The notes below the pieces were generated by a model. It made no database searches, had not been told where the DNA came from, and saw only the letters and a program-made list of their open reading frames with translations. From NCBI GenBank assembly GCA_009760855.2, contig WPIO01000105.1, positions 188,001-252,000 on the forward strand: a stretch of DNA of 64,000 nt, given 5' to 3'. The number at the start of each line of letters is the position of its first letter. Position 1 is the stretch's first letter. The DNA is from Cristatella mucedo (taxonomy: Eukaryota > Bryozoa > Phylactolaemata > Cristatellidae). Below are positions 1 to 11,000 of the stretch, one piece after another. A program made the position numbers and the translations under genes.

Positions 1-38
1 CCCTAGCCAGAGTGGCGATGAGTGCATCGCGCGATACA

Positions 39-66
39 CCCCCCCCCCCCCCCCCCCCCCCCCCCC
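39..66. repeat. Poly-C run (28 C)
   Basis: An uninterrupted run of 28 C residues on the + strand follows a short unique stretch at the window edge. It is a simple homopolymer, and its length is prone to assembly error. Confidence 0.95.
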
Positions 67-1100
67 GGCAAGCTGGTCAGCCGAACGACTTCCTCCTCGA
101 ATGAGCAGCACGACGACGTAGCCACGTGGTCAGATCGAAGCCGCCGTTGCTGCCGTGCAAGCTGTCGGCAGCCTGTCCGGCTGTCCAGAGTGGTTTTTGT
201 TGGTGAGTGGGGGCGGGCGGGCGTGAGAGCACGGCAGCAGCAGCAGGTCTGCGAACCGAACTAGCTGTGGCTGTACAGCACGCGACAGCTGCAGACCATG
301 TGCCGGGCAGCAGACCGTTCGTGCTTGTGGCGCTACTCCCATGATGCACGATGGCAGAGCCGAAGGCAAAGGAATGCCGAGCGACGGCTCAGCTTCGACC
401 TCGTCCACCTCGAAGGACCCGACGCCCTTTACTGTGGCAGGTCATGGGCTGTGGGGAACTGTGGCCGTCCAGCGACACAGAGCCGACGGTGCCTGGTGAT
501 ACGCTGCACTGCTTGTACCAGGGACCGCTGGAGCCGTGGTGCCAGCCGTGCAGCCGTCGGCCTGCCGCTGGGCGGCTGTCCGCTGTCGTTGCGCTGCTGG
601 CGTTGGGTGACACTTAGATGCGATGACAGTTCGAGCACAGCTGTGCGGAGACTTTGAGGCAAGCTCGATGCGCAACGGAAGACATGAAAAATTGTACTTC
701 GACATTTGTATAGCGCCCTCAGAGAACTTGCTCTCGTTCTAGGCGCATTACGTATGCTGCCAGGGAAGCATGCTAAGGGTACGGTTGGTGATATCGTGCA
801 CTGCGTCGGCATGTGTAAGCACTCCAAGGACAATTCACCAATTCAAAAATCTCACGGACAAAGTGGGAACTGTCTTTATGGGTCACACAGTCTCTGTCTC
901 TATCGATGTTTCAGTTTCTCTTTGTGCTTGCCTATGCCTCTCACTTCCCCTTTCCTTCCTCGTTCCCCACCTTGTTTCTCACTCTCTTGACACTGTCATC
1001 TTGCTCTCATCTCTTCGCCTCTTTCCTCTCTCTTCTCTTACCTTTTTCTCTCCTCATCTCTCCCTATCCGTCTAAGCTCTGCTTTCTCCTCTCTCCCTCG
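67..1100. other. GC-rich non-coding stretch
   Basis: No recognisable gene was found. The short open frames here are rich in Arg, Ala and Gly, as expected for chance frames in GC-rich DNA. The last ~200 bases become pyrimidine-rich and grade into the (CT)n array. Confidence 0.4.
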
Positions 1101-1110
1101 TCTCTATATC

Positions 1111-1161
1111 TGTCTTCTCTCTCTCTCTTTCTCTGTCTCTCTCTCTCTCTCTTTCTCTGTC

Positions 1162-1256
<95 letters not shown>

Positions 1257-1297
1257 GTCTCTGTCTACCTCTACTTCGTCTCTCCTCAGTCTGCATC

Positions 1298-1374
<77 letters not shown>

Positions 1375-1396
1375 CTGTCGGTCTCTCTCTCATGTG
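1111..1396. repeat. (CT)n microsatellite
   Basis: Long runs of CT dinucleotide, the purest at about 1185-1252 and 1302-1370, are separated by a short imperfect block. Repetitive Leu-Ser and Arg-Glu frames across it are artefacts of the repeat. Confidence 0.95.
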
Positions 1397-2684
1397 CCTG
1401 CTATCCTGATCCCCATGGCTGGCTGGCTGTTTGCCTGAGCTGAGTTTGTAGCTTATACTCGCAAACTTTGACTGCTGCTGATGGCAGATCAGCTTGCCTT
1501 GTAGGAAGCCATAAATCGCCAAGAAATAATGGCCAGCATAGCTCAGGTGGTCACACGCACGAGCACCTACACAGGCTCGATAGTTCGTTTGTGGGTATTT
1601 TTTCTAATGCTGACTTCTCATTTGCTGAGGTCGGGCAAAGACGGTGCACCCTTCTCTGGCCTTTGTTGGCCCTCGAAGGACCCACCTAAACTGTTGGTTC
1701 GCTTGGCTGCTTTTAATTAGCCTTCGGTACCCAGCCGATTGTAGCACCATTCTTAGAACACGGCCGGCCGAGGTTGGAGGCAGGCAGGGTGAGGAACACC
1801 CGACTTGGCCTGCAGGAGCTGGCCTGTTTTCTTTTGAGGGGGGCTGGTGGGCCCTTCTGGGGAGCACACAGCCAGCCGGTGTCTACCGATGCGATGGTCG
1901 GCAGTGCAGCAGCCTTGCTTCCGACTGCAGGCAGGCAAGCACTGCTGTGTGGACTTGGTAGGCCGGTAATTGATGACCAGCTGCCTGCCACAGCCTACGA
2001 GCCACAGCAGGCCAGCCAAATGGTTGCAGCTTCTTTTTTTTTGCTGCTTTCCGGTCGCATTCTGACGAGACATTTGCAGCTCGTTAGGCATGGCCGATGG
2101 CTCATTAGTTCCAGAGAATATGGGCCAGGCCCGGCAATCCTCATCCCCTCGCCAGCTGCCATGAACCGCATGAACCCGCTGGAGTTTACTGCCTCTCCCA
2201 CTTAATCGTAGACTGCCTTAGCCACCAAGCCGGCAGAGCCCAGCTGCAGGCCGTGCAGAGCCTACCTACCGATTGCTGAGTGCTTTGCAGCAGGTCTTTG
2301 TTACTTTTAGGATCTAGCGTCAGCAAGCGAGACCGGCTGGTGCAGCTGGATTTGCCAGCTTGCATTAGGCTTAGATGCTGCTGTCAGCATTGTGGGCTGC
2401 AGCCGGTCGAGCAGCACTGCATCGTGGAGCTTGCTTGAGCGGGAGCCGTGTTCCTGCCCGGAGCCCATTTTCGTCTTCTGCTGCCTGTAGCCGCTCGTTC
2501 GTTGTGCCGATCGGTAGAGCAGACACAGCTACCGGCTCAGCTCAGGCGCCGAGACCGCTGGGGATCGTGGTCAGCTTAGTGCGACCAGTGGTGTCATCGA
2601 GCCATGACCCATCTTCACTGAACGACTCGGCAAAACTCGGCTGTTGTTGGCTCTAGGGAGTTGCTATGTTAAAAAAAGCCTTTG
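1397..2684. other. GC-rich stretch without identified gene
   Basis: Several overlapping short frames exist on both strands, but none shows a recognisable domain and none is favoured over its shadow frames. I see no repeat family member here. Confidence 0.4.
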
Positions 2685-3023
2685 CTACCGATACCTCGTA
2701 CAAACCTCAAATCCTTTGGAGACCGTGCATTTAGTTCGTATGCTCCCAAAGCCTGGAACTCCCTCCCGACTTGCGTCAGAACTTCCCCTGACTTGACCAC
2801 ATTTAAAAAGAACTTTAAAACGCACCTATTTAGCAAAGCATTTAGTGGGTCCCTGTGATTCGTCCTTCATGTGCTTATGCATGCTGACACTGTGCATGCT
2901 GCCACTAACCACACTTGCATGCTGACCCTGTGCATGTCACCCCTAACCATGTTATTCATGTTGTTTATCAAGCATGATATTACTCACCATTCAATCGCCT
3001 TTCCCTTTGCAGCAAATGTAAAG
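2685..3023 (+). mobile_element. LINE-A 3' fragment, first of a tandem pair
   Basis: This holds the end of the LINE-A ORF2 coding region (compare 62480-62640) and the 3' UTR. It stops abruptly inside the UTR, where the terminal hairpin should begin, and is fused at about 3023/3024 to a second copy that starts again in coding sequence. Confidence 0.85.
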
Positions 3024-3494
3024 CCTATCTGTCAGATATACTACCCCATCAGGCCAAGCATCGTACCACCCACTTTTCGGAATCCAACAGTCTACAAATA
3101 CCTCGTACAAACCTTAAATCCTTTGGAGACCGTGCATTTAGTTCGTATGCTCCCAAAGCCTGGAACTCCCTCCCGACTTGCGTCAGAACATCCCCTGACC
3201 TGACCACATTTAAAAGGAACTTAAAAACACACCTATTTAGGACAGCATTTAGTGGGTCCCTGTGATTCGCCCTTGATGTGCTTATGCGTGCTGACACTGT
3301 GCATGCTGCCACTAACGACATTTGCATGCTGACCCTGTGCATGTCACCCCTAACCATATTATTCATTGTGTTTGTTTTTCAAGCATGATTTTACTTACCA
3401 TTCAATTGCATTTCCCTTTGCAGCAAATGTAAAGCGCCTAGAAAGAGATTAAGTTCTCCGAGGGTGCTTTATCAAGTGTATTATTATTATTAAT
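3024..3494 (+). mobile_element. LINE-A 3' fragment, second of a tandem pair, with (TTA)n tail
   Basis: The copy restarts in ORF2 near the C-terminal tail, runs through the full 3' UTR and the terminal hairpin (about 3430-3475), and ends in TTA repeats. Matching points in the two copies (2691 and 3098) are 407 bp apart. Its recognisable peptide segments are the ones shared by every LINE-A copy in the window. Confidence 0.9.
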
Positions 3495-3705
3495 TTTCAC
3501 GACTCCTGAAGCCCCAGCAGGCTTCTCCGTGTTAGTCAGCCCGTGAATAGAGCTGAGTAGAACCTGGGACAATCTGACGTCAGCCTATATACATAGGTGT
3601 CTTTTTGAGGTGCAGCCTTCACGGCCTCCCAGTGAATCGATGTGGCTGCTACGATTCGTGGCTGCTACGATTCGAGGCGATTCAAGGCTGCTTCGATTAA
3701 AGTAA
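3495..3705. other. Unassigned stretch after LINE-A tail
   Basis: It contains a short imperfect repeat of a gctacgattcg-type motif around 3645-3700. No gene was recognised. Confidence 0.3.
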
Positions 3706-3850
3706 AGGTTAGCTGATCAAACGGCCTCATTTTATAGTGGTAGAAGAGCCTTACCCCGGCTATCACTCCACTTGCAGTGGGCAATAAAGGTTTGCCTGCT
3801 GCCAATGAGTATACCCGACCTGGGTCATTAAGTGTGAGCATCTTACCCCC
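3706..3850 (-). mobile_element. SINE1 remnant (diverged)
   Basis: In reverse complement the body matches other SINE1 copies: the segment with the paired gtgg/ccac motif, then the agaggctgtt-type block and the agctgat end. The tRNA-like head is badly decayed. Compare 19290-19482 and 52640-52829. Confidence 0.55.
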
Positions 3851-4330
3851 GAGCTGAGATCCTGGTTAGATTCGAGGCTGCTGTGATTTGATATGGCAAA
3901 AAATTTACAAGCCACCTTCCATTATATTCTTGACTACAGTGAGACGATTTATATGAGCTAAGTGTGAGGGTGATGGAGCCAAGTTGTGAAAGTATCTGCT
4001 GCCTCTGTGGCTGCCACTACTGCAGCCGGTGCTGGTGCTTTGCCCCCAGAGTGCCGCACAGTTAGTACTGCAAAAGAAGATGGCAGCAGTGGCTACCACA
4101 TTTCACCTTTGAGGTGTTGGCCTGCAACAGCAGCATGGTGCTACATTGGTTTCATGCAGTTACACTGCCAGGCCCCTGCACCGGTTGCTGTTGCAGGAAG
4201 CTGCATCATCTGCACCCAGCAAGGGTGCATGAGGTCAGGTGGTGCTCTTTTCTCGAGATGCCTCAACCCACCCTCTCGATCGTTGCCTGTCGGCTTGCCA
4301 TCGCTACTGCGATGCCCACAAGGTTCTGCA

Positions 4331-4333
<3 letters not shown>

Positions 4334-4361
<28 letters not shown>

Positions 4362-4890
4362 GATAATGCACTTGATAAAGCACCCTCGGAGAACTCCATC
4401 TCTTTCTAGGCGTTTTACATTTGCTGCAAAGGGAAATGCAATTGAATGGTGAGTAATATCATGCTTAATAAACAATATGAATAACATAGTTAGGGGTGAC
4501 ATGCACAGGGTCAGCATACAAGTGTGGTTAGTGGCAGCATGCACAGTGTCAGCATGCATAAGCACATGAAGGACGAATTACAGGGGATTTAAGTTCTTTT
4601 TAAATGTGGTCAGGTCAGGGGATGTTGTGACGCAAGTCGGGATGGAGTTCCAGGCTTTGGGAACATACGAACTAAATGCACGGTCTCCAAAGGATTTGAG
4701 GTTTGTACGAGGTATTTGTAGACTGTTGGATTCCGAAAAGCAGGTGGTACGATGCTTGGCCTGGTGGGGGAGTAGATCTGAGGGATAGGCTGGAGCCAAA
4801 GAATGAAGTGGCCCTAAAAGTGAGCGACAAAACCTTTAAGTCAATCCGTTGCTTGACTGGGAGCCAGTGCAGGTCGGCGAGAAGTTGGGC
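4334..4890 (-). mobile_element. LINE-A 3' fragment
   Basis: Read on the - strand it runs from ORF2 coding sequence (HWLPVKQRID-like segment) through the 3' UTR and hairpin to a (TTA)n tail, seen as (AAT)n at 4334-4365. It is 5'-truncated. Confidence 0.9.
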
Positions 4891-4959
4891 GTGTAGTTGG
4901 CAAATGTTTGACTGCACAGTTAGGTGAGGGTTGGCTGTGCAGTAGTAAGCCGTGGCCTC

Positions 4960-5110
4960 TGTCATGCAGCCGGGATGGCCGAGTTAGTGGTGTTCGTGTT
5001 AAACACGGGCTTCTCTTGTAAGCATGCTACAAGAGGAAGAAGCCCAGTGTTGGCCTTTAGTGTGGCCTTTGAAATCCCAACTTGTAAAGCCCATTTGCAA
5101 AGTGTAAATG
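4960..5110 (+). other. tRNA-like A-box next to an imperfect hairpin
   Basis: A TGGCCGAGTTAG block at about 4977 resembles the A box of tRNA-Leu/Ser. It is followed at 5010-5048 by an imperfect stem with a bulge. No good B box and no acceptor-stem pairing are visible, so this is not a functional tRNA. It may be the worn head of another SINE. Confidence 0.2.
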
Positions 5111-7047
5111 ATTTGTCTTGTGATCTGACAAGAGTAACTGATGGACATGCTTGCCACCCAAGCTAGGTCGGATTGCCTGGAGGCGTCTTACCCATTCCGT
5201 CGGAATTGTACGAGCTGACTAGTTCTTTTTGTTAGTGACATGTATGTAGGCTGAGCACTCGGCACATTTGAAGTCGGCCCGTATTAGTAGTGGCCAGCCT
5301 CTGTCGTCGGCATTTGTGGCCGACTTGGTTTATGCAGCTGGAAGGACACTGAATCATGGCAGTAGCGCTTATTGGCATTCAAGCTGCAGTAAGCTTCTGG
5401 TGTGGGGGAAATCATAAAGATTTGAGGGATTATGCTGAAGAGCTCCTGTACAATCACTCCAACCTTAGGCTGGTTTCGATGACTCCTCTCCCAACTGTGT
5501 GCATCTTTGTCTAGCTAAGAACAGGCAAGCAACTAACTGAATTGGGAGGGTAGTTTAAGTATGCAACGCCGATGTGAAAGGTATATACGTGAGAAGAGAT
5601 GTACCGGCAGTGGCAACCCAAGCAAGGGCAGCAGATTTTCGTGACAAGAGCGATCGTTAGCTGTTTCATCAACCATTGACGAACCTTTCATCTCTGCTGA
5701 AGCCAAGTAGAAATCAGCTAGGTGGTGTGGTGCTATGGCTGGGTACTTATGGACGCACGGCAACTATTTTGCTGATTCGTCAAATTTGCCCAGAGCAGTG
5801 GCATTCGGCACCAGTCTGGATGCAGGCCTGCAGGTGCCATTCATCGGTGCAGATCGGAAGGCATTCTGGTGCCCGAGCTGTGTTATTCTCTATAGAACAA
5901 TTGATCAATTGAAACACTGCTAGCAGTGCTTCTTTCGTGCGAGGGCATTGGTGGCAGCTGGCTCCCTTCCCACAATCGAAGGGACCTGATTGCTGTCAGC
6001 AACTATTAGCTGTCTAGCTTTTCTGTGTAAGCAGGAAGACTAACCTATCCTGCCACGACCTTGGTCTTGACGACAGGCTCTGACCGAGTGGATGTTTAGG
6101 TCAAGGCGCTTTGGCTCAGACCCAATAGTTTGGCTCGGACCGAGTTGCCAGCTCAGACCAAGACTCTTGGCTCGGGCCAAGTTTCCTGTGAGCCGTCTGC
6201 TGGAGTCGACGATGTTGGCAGCTTTGCTCGATTGCCCGGTTGCCTGCAGCAATCAGTCGGATCTCGTCCCAAAAAAGGAGAGCATTCAACGTCCTTAGAG
6301 TCCTGTTGCTTGCTTCCTGGCAGCAAGTATTGTGGCTATCGTGCTTGCTCCCCTCGTAGGTCTTTGAGCTTTCCCTGGGTTGGATGAGTGCTGGACGAAG
6401 TCCTCGATTGGCGCCCATCGCCACTTAAAGCCGGTGCCAATCAGTGCAGCTTGCCGCGATGCCTTCGGGCTTGCTTCTGTCACCAGATTGCTTCTGTCAA
6501 CGCAACTTCCATTCAGAGCGATCCCAACTCGGCACACCTGTCAGAGCATGTTTGGCAGCCGATGCTTCCAGACTGTGGCTTCCATTGTGCTGCCACCTGT
6601 AAGCAAATGAGCATGTGCATGTGCTTGTGTGCACATACCTGGAAGTCCTGCGAGGCTGCTGCAATAGTTGCTGGGGCAGGCATCAGTTGCGGCTTCTTCT
6701 GTGATTGCCAGCCAGCCGTGCACGGTCTGTTACGCATTCTTCGTCGGATCGCGGTGTGCGTGCGTCCGAATCCTAATGAATTCCCTGTTCAGTTTGCAGA
6801 TCACCAACCTTGTAGCCTAAGGCCGGTGTCGGCAATCGATCGCTATCTGGCAGGTCTGCAAGGACGCCACTGCCGTCTGACACACTACAAAGGCCTACCA
6901 CAAAGCCGGTGTGGGCTGTGCCGGCTTTGTATCGCTGTGGCTGTGCCGCCGCTGCCGCCGAAGCTTTGCTCGGTGGCAGCGCCGAGCGAGGGCTGGCAAC
7001 GATTCGGGATCGCCATGCTTGCAGCCCGCTGAGCCCCAGTCTGAAAG
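5111..7047. other. Upstream region of four-jointed, no gene recognised
   Basis: About 1.9 kb becomes progressively GC-rich toward the four-jointed start codon. A degenerate tandem of ggctcagacc/ggctcggacc-type units lies at about 6105-6185. A frame open from 6388 to 7032 lies in phase with the gene but ends in TGA 15 bases before its ATG, and its sequence does not look like protein. Confidence 0.35.
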
Positions 7048-8436
7048 ATGGCTCGATGTGACCGCACGGACCGGTCGCTGCCACCGGGTCGCGGGCAAAG
7101 CTGCTTCGATGGCGGTGCTGTCGCTCGCGCTCTGGTCGCCACGCTTGCGTGTCTCGTCGCAGCCCTCGGTTGCCAGTGCCAGCTGATCGGCGCAGCCGTC
7201 GCCACCGCCACTGCTAGCCCCGACGATCGATGCCGGGCAGGCTCAGGCGCAGCCTCCGGCTCTGCCGGACCGCTCATCGTGTTCGGGGATGACGCTCGAG
7301 GGCCACTCTCCTCCTCCGGCCCCTGCCCGGCGGGCGGCGACGGCGCCGCCGACATCGACAAGGCTGTCGTCGCCACCCCTGCCACAACGCACGGAATATT
7401 CTGGTCGGAAGCCGTGGAGAGGCTGCTGCCGCCGCCGGCCGACCGCAGCCATCGGCAGCGGCATTGGCATCGGCACGCCCGCAGCCAGGCGGTGAGCGCC
7501 GTGCGCGTGCGCTGCGGCCGACTGCGCGGCGCATACACAGTGACGTTCGAGGACGGTCGCACGAGCGTGTGCGCACGGCCGCAGTACGACGTCGACCACC
7601 TGCTCGGCACCGTGTACGCCGGCGCTCTGGCCGGCCTGCTCGGCCTCGGCAGTCACGTGCCGGCGATGGTGCTCGTGCCGCCGCCCGAACGAGAGCCCGA
7701 GCGCTGGTCGGCAGTGGCCGACGACATACGCGCCTGGCGGCTGGGCCGACCGGTGGCCTTCGTCGACCTGGCCGACGCCAGCCGTCTTGCCGATGCCGTC
7801 TTGCCCGAGCCGCTGGCCGCCGCCCTTTTGACTTCCGGCTCACCCCTGTCCGAGCGGCGGCCATCGCTGACGCCGGCGGCAGTGGGGCAGCTGTCTGCTG
7901 CCGAGGCTGCCGTGCTGGCGCAGTGGTCCGACCTGGTGCTCTTCGACTACATCACGGCACACACGGACCGAATCGTCAACGGCATCGTCAGTGCTCGATG
8001 GAGCAGTGGTGGCGCTCGCGACAGGAAGCTGCCCGTTCACAAGATGGCCGCCGACTTGGTCGACGGCTCGCTGTTGTACACGGACAACGAGGATGCCCTG
8101 TTCCAGGGCTTCAGCTTGCTCGATTCCGTGGCCGACGACGGCCGACCGTACGCAGCCTACCACGAGGCCTTTCTGTCACAGCTGTGTGTCTTCCGCGCCT
8201 CCACGGTCGGTGCCATCGAGCGGTATCATCGGTCTGGTGACCTCGCCGATGAGCTGGTCAAGGCCGTCGAGCGGCATGATGCCGTCGCCGAGCGGTTCCT
8301 GCCACACCTTGGCATGCATATGGGCTCCGTGCTTCAGGCGAGGTTGGCCAACGTGGCTAGCTGGGTGCAAAACTGCTCAGTAACGTACAGTGGCCGCGGC
8401 GCTGGGCATCCTGGCGAAGGCCCGTACCGGGCCTAG
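7048..8436 (+). CDS. fj: Four-jointed-type Golgi kinase (FJX1/Fj)
   Basis: A single-exon ORF of 462 codons. Family knowledge: Four-jointed is a Golgi-resident type II membrane kinase that phosphorylates cadherin repeats of Fat and Dachsous, tuning planar polarity and Hippo-linked growth. In the sequence, residues about 27-52 form a hydrophobic signal anchor, followed by a low-complexity stem. The conserved region begins at GIFWSE (116-121), then the TFEDG block (166-170). SDLVLFDYITAHTDRIVN (294-311) matches the kinase catalytic-loop region and DNE (346-348) matches the family's metal-binding motif. An NCS sequon lies at 442. Length is close to human FJX1 (about 437). The start is well fixed: an in-frame TGA lies 15 bases upstream and the context is AAAGATGG. 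The gene is intronless, as in fly and human, and very GC-rich, unlike the DNA further downstream. Function looks intact. Confidence 0.93.
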   Translation: MARCDRTDRSLPPGRGQSCFDGGAVARALVATLACLVAALGCQCQLIGAAVATATASPDDRCRAGSGAASGSAGPLIVFGDDARGPLSSSGPCPAGGDGAADIDKAVVATPATTHGIFWSEAVERLLPPPADRSHRQRHWHRHARSQAVSAVRVRCGRLRGAYTVTFEDGRTSVCARPQYDVDHLLGTVYAGALAGLLGLGSHVPAMVLVPPPEREPERWSAVADDIRAWRLGRPVAFVDLADASRLADAVLPEPLAAALLTSGSPLSERRPSLTPAAVGQLSAAEAAVLAQWSDLVLFDYITAHTDRIVNGIVSARWSSGGARDRKLPVHKMAADLVDGSLLYTDNEDALFQGFSLLDSVADDGRPYAAYHEAFLSQLCVFRASTVGAIERYHRSGDLADELVKAVERHDAVAERFLPHLGMHMGSVLQARLANVASWVQNCSVTYSGRGAGHPGEGPYRA

Positions 8437-9186
8437 TCGGACCATTCGGCCGGTGAGACACGTTTTCCATAACTGCTGGGTGTGAGGGGGATATTCGCGT
8501 GCACACATTGTGCACGTTTTGCTTTTTGTTTGTGCAGATTGATCGTGAGCTTCGTTTTTGTGCATGAGTGTACTGGCCTGCGGCCAGTGGCCGAGCCTAG
8601 CGTATCGAGTAGAGATTCCGTTGGTGCTACAAGGGGCTGCGCAATTAATTCTCAGGCACCTTCATGCTTGCTATGGTGTAAAGCGTTGGTGAATGTGGCG
8701 GCTGTGACGGCTGGGCGTATAGCAACCTCATGAGCACGGCTGGCTGCATTACTTAATCTTAGTCAGCAGTGATATCACTTCTAATGGCCACTCTGTAGGC
8801 CATCGAAGTGTCTCAGAACGACTAGCTATTCAGCTATCACTTGATGCTCACTGGCTATATCTTTGTACCTGTTGACGAAAAGGTCTGCCAAAAATAGAGC
8901 AACATTCTGGTAGCTTGCTGGCCACCACTGTTGACTGGGCCAGTGTGCAATGCAAATCCGGCTGCTGACTCGTGCATGCCATGGTATGGCTTGGCTACCG
9001 AGTTGTGTGCCCATCCGTGCAGACCCAGAAGGGTTACGACTGGTACGTCGTCAGCAATCACAATGATTTGCATGCTTGGGCCAAGTCCATCCCTTGGCTT
9101 AATCCTGGTTAGGTCTGTGGTGTGCAAATGGTTGTCACTCCTACATTTTGGCACAATACCGAAATGAAACCTGATGCTGTCCAAAT
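8437..9186. other. Region downstream of four-jointed
   Basis: Presumed 3' UTR and intergenic DNA. No clear AATAAA is seen before the SINE2 copy at 9187. The nearest AATAAA motifs are at 9468-9477, beyond that SINE, so the polyadenylation site was not assigned. Confidence 0.35.
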
Positions 9187-9335
9187 TGGGTTGGTCCAGC
9201 GGTTAAGGTGCTCGCCCCGACTAAGGTCTGGCTGAGGTCGTGGGCTCGAGCCCTGATGCATATGTGAAGCGCCTGAATAGAGATTTAGTTCTCTTGGGGC
9301 GCTAAACAAATGAATTATATTATTATATTATTGTT
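9187..9335 (+). mobile_element. SINE2, full-length copy with LINE-A-type tail
   Basis: The tRNA-like head has an A-box region (gtccagcggttaagg) and a B-box-like ggctcgagccc. It is followed directly by a 3' segment matching the LINE-A terminus: paired AGCGCC/GGCGCT arms around an agagatttagttctct core, then TTA-rich repeats. At about 150 bp this is the clearest SINE2 copy in the window. Confidence 0.85.
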
Positions 9336-9480
9336 GGCAGCAGTCCCGAAAGGATTACTAGTTATTCTAGCAGGGGAAAAACATTTCCTGTTGCCATATA
9401 TCCGAGCTGCAGTAAAAATTCCATCTTTGATTCACGTAAGAGAGTGGTCACCTTGCAGATAAATCTAAATAAATAAAAAT

Positions 9481-9575
9481 GTATGTATTGCACCTTAAGA
9501 GAACTGAATCTCTAGCCAAACGCTTCATATCTGGCTAAATCCCACGACCTCTTTATTTCAAAGTGGTCACTTTGA
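9481..9575 (-). mobile_element. SINE2 remnant
   Basis: On the - strand the LINE-A-like tail core (agagattcagttctct) is preceded by a worn copy of the head (aggtcgtggg). It is diverged and 5'-truncated. Confidence 0.5.
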
Positions 9576-9689
9576 TTACGGTCGTCAAAGATGAGCACCG
9601 TAACTCCTGGGCTAAACCAAGGCTGCAGATCGTGCTATATTACTAGATCTTTCAGCGATAGTATGGCTTGTGGCAGCTAGCAGCTCCCA

Positions 9690-10120
9690 ATCTTCACTGG
9701 CTCCCTATCAAGCATTGAATCGGTTTCAAGATCTTCAGTCGGGCTTACAGTTTGCTTAACTTGCTTGCACCAGGCTTCACTTTCTATCTCCTTGGTCCTC
9801 CAGTAGTCTTCTTATTCTCCAGTTTGCTCTTGACCCTCTTGTTCCTCGGTAGTGCCTAGTCATGTGTGTCTAGATGTATCTAGTATCTATATATCATGTA
9901 TCTAGTCATCTAATCATGTAACCGTCCCTAGATTAATATCTTAGTGCGATCGAGCCTTAAGCTCACATGCACCGAGAGTTTGGAACTCACCTCCAGCTAC
10001 GGTGACTACATACACCATGCATCGTTTGTGTCTCAGCTAAAGATGCACCAGTTCCGGTCAGCTTACCCATCTCCCTAGCGAACTCACATCTTGTTCCTGT
10101 GTGCTTTGACTACTTATTCG
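9690..10120 (+). mobile_element. Ancient L2/CR1-like LINE remnant
   Basis: An LHWLPIK-like peptide is encoded at about 9690. Further down a WNS-P segment around 9980 matches the ORF2 C-terminal region of LINE-A or LINE-B. It has many stops and frame breaks, so it is older than the other copies. Confidence 0.5.
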
Positions 10121-10860
10121 CGAACGATTTAACGCATCTTATAGCCACAGGTCCAACTGACCTGTGACCCTGGATATCTTGGTTGCTTTAGCTTAGCAGC
10201 ATGCTTGCTTTGGCCTGCTTGTCTAAGCATGATAATCTGCACGTCACTAAACCTTGGTTATTGATTCTCTTGCTGTGTATAGTTGTAAACCGACCAGAGT
10301 GAAGTTTAGCTGTCTTAAGGTGCTGTACGGGCGACTTATTATGATTGTGAAGCGCTTGTCGAGCTGATGGCTTACTTTTCGCTCTGATGGGCGCTTGTTA
10401 CCACACGTGATGGCCTCGAGTTCCAGTAACTTCAGCTAAGGTTTTATCCGAATGAGCTGCTAGGAGAGCGGCAGATTCGATCTTCAGGTGAGTGAAAGCC
10501 TCACAGAACGCCCGGGGCTAATGGCATTTCCGCGTTCCAGGATAGTGGGTTCTAGACAAGGAACATTGTTTCTTTTTTATCAGCAGCTGCGCTTTTAGAT
10601 ATTCCCGTTAAGGTCCGATGGGAATGAAAGAGCGGCGGCAGAGCAGTTATTCAGGCTTCGCGTGAGGCTCCGAGTATCTGCTTCACGTGCTAAGTTTTGT
10701 CATGGCTGTCGGAGGAAGACTACATACAGTCAAGGGTCTCATGTAAACTCACTAGTCACGTCAGCATCGCGAGAATCCTGTTCGTCGCGAAAATCACGAA
10801 GCTACTTAATGTAATAACCCATATATCAAAATATTGGTAATGACACGTGATAAGTAATTA
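10121..10860. other. Unassigned non-coding stretch
   Basis: No ORF, repeat family or structured element that I can support. Confidence 0.3.
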
Positions 10861-10861
10861 A

Positions 10862-11000
10862 ACATTTGCAAAGCAATATAAGCGAACTAAATCTTTCTAG
10901 GTACTTTGCAAATGCAGGAACAGAAACATGTTAACTGGTTGTTTAGTGACAGCATGCGAAATTTCAGCTCGCATACGCATGCCATATTGTACAACCAATA
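10862..11000 (-). mobile_element. LINE-A 3' UTR remnant
   Basis: The aactaaatctttctaggtac core and the following tttgcaaatgca and gcatgc-rich UTR segment match the LINE-A terminus in reverse orientation, with substantial divergence. Confidence 0.55.

Noticed and set aside
906-1409. Long Leu/Ser-rich + strand frame and Arg/Glu frames opposite
   Set aside because: These are translations of the (CT)n array. Every frame of a dinucleotide repeat is open.
4977-5110. tRNA-Leu/Ser gene suggested by tggccgagttag
   Set aside because: No acceptor-stem pairing and no proper B box. At best a SINE head relic.
6388-7032. 214-codon frame in phase with and just upstream of four-jointed
   Set aside because: It ends in TGA 15 bases before the ATG. 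Its sequence is unlike the family N-terminus and looks like GC-rich chance coding.
6885-7864. Large - strand and alternate-frame ORFs over four-jointed (241, 196 and 258 codons)
   Set aside because: They are shadow frames of a GC-rich gene: Arg/Pro/Ala-rich, with no domain.
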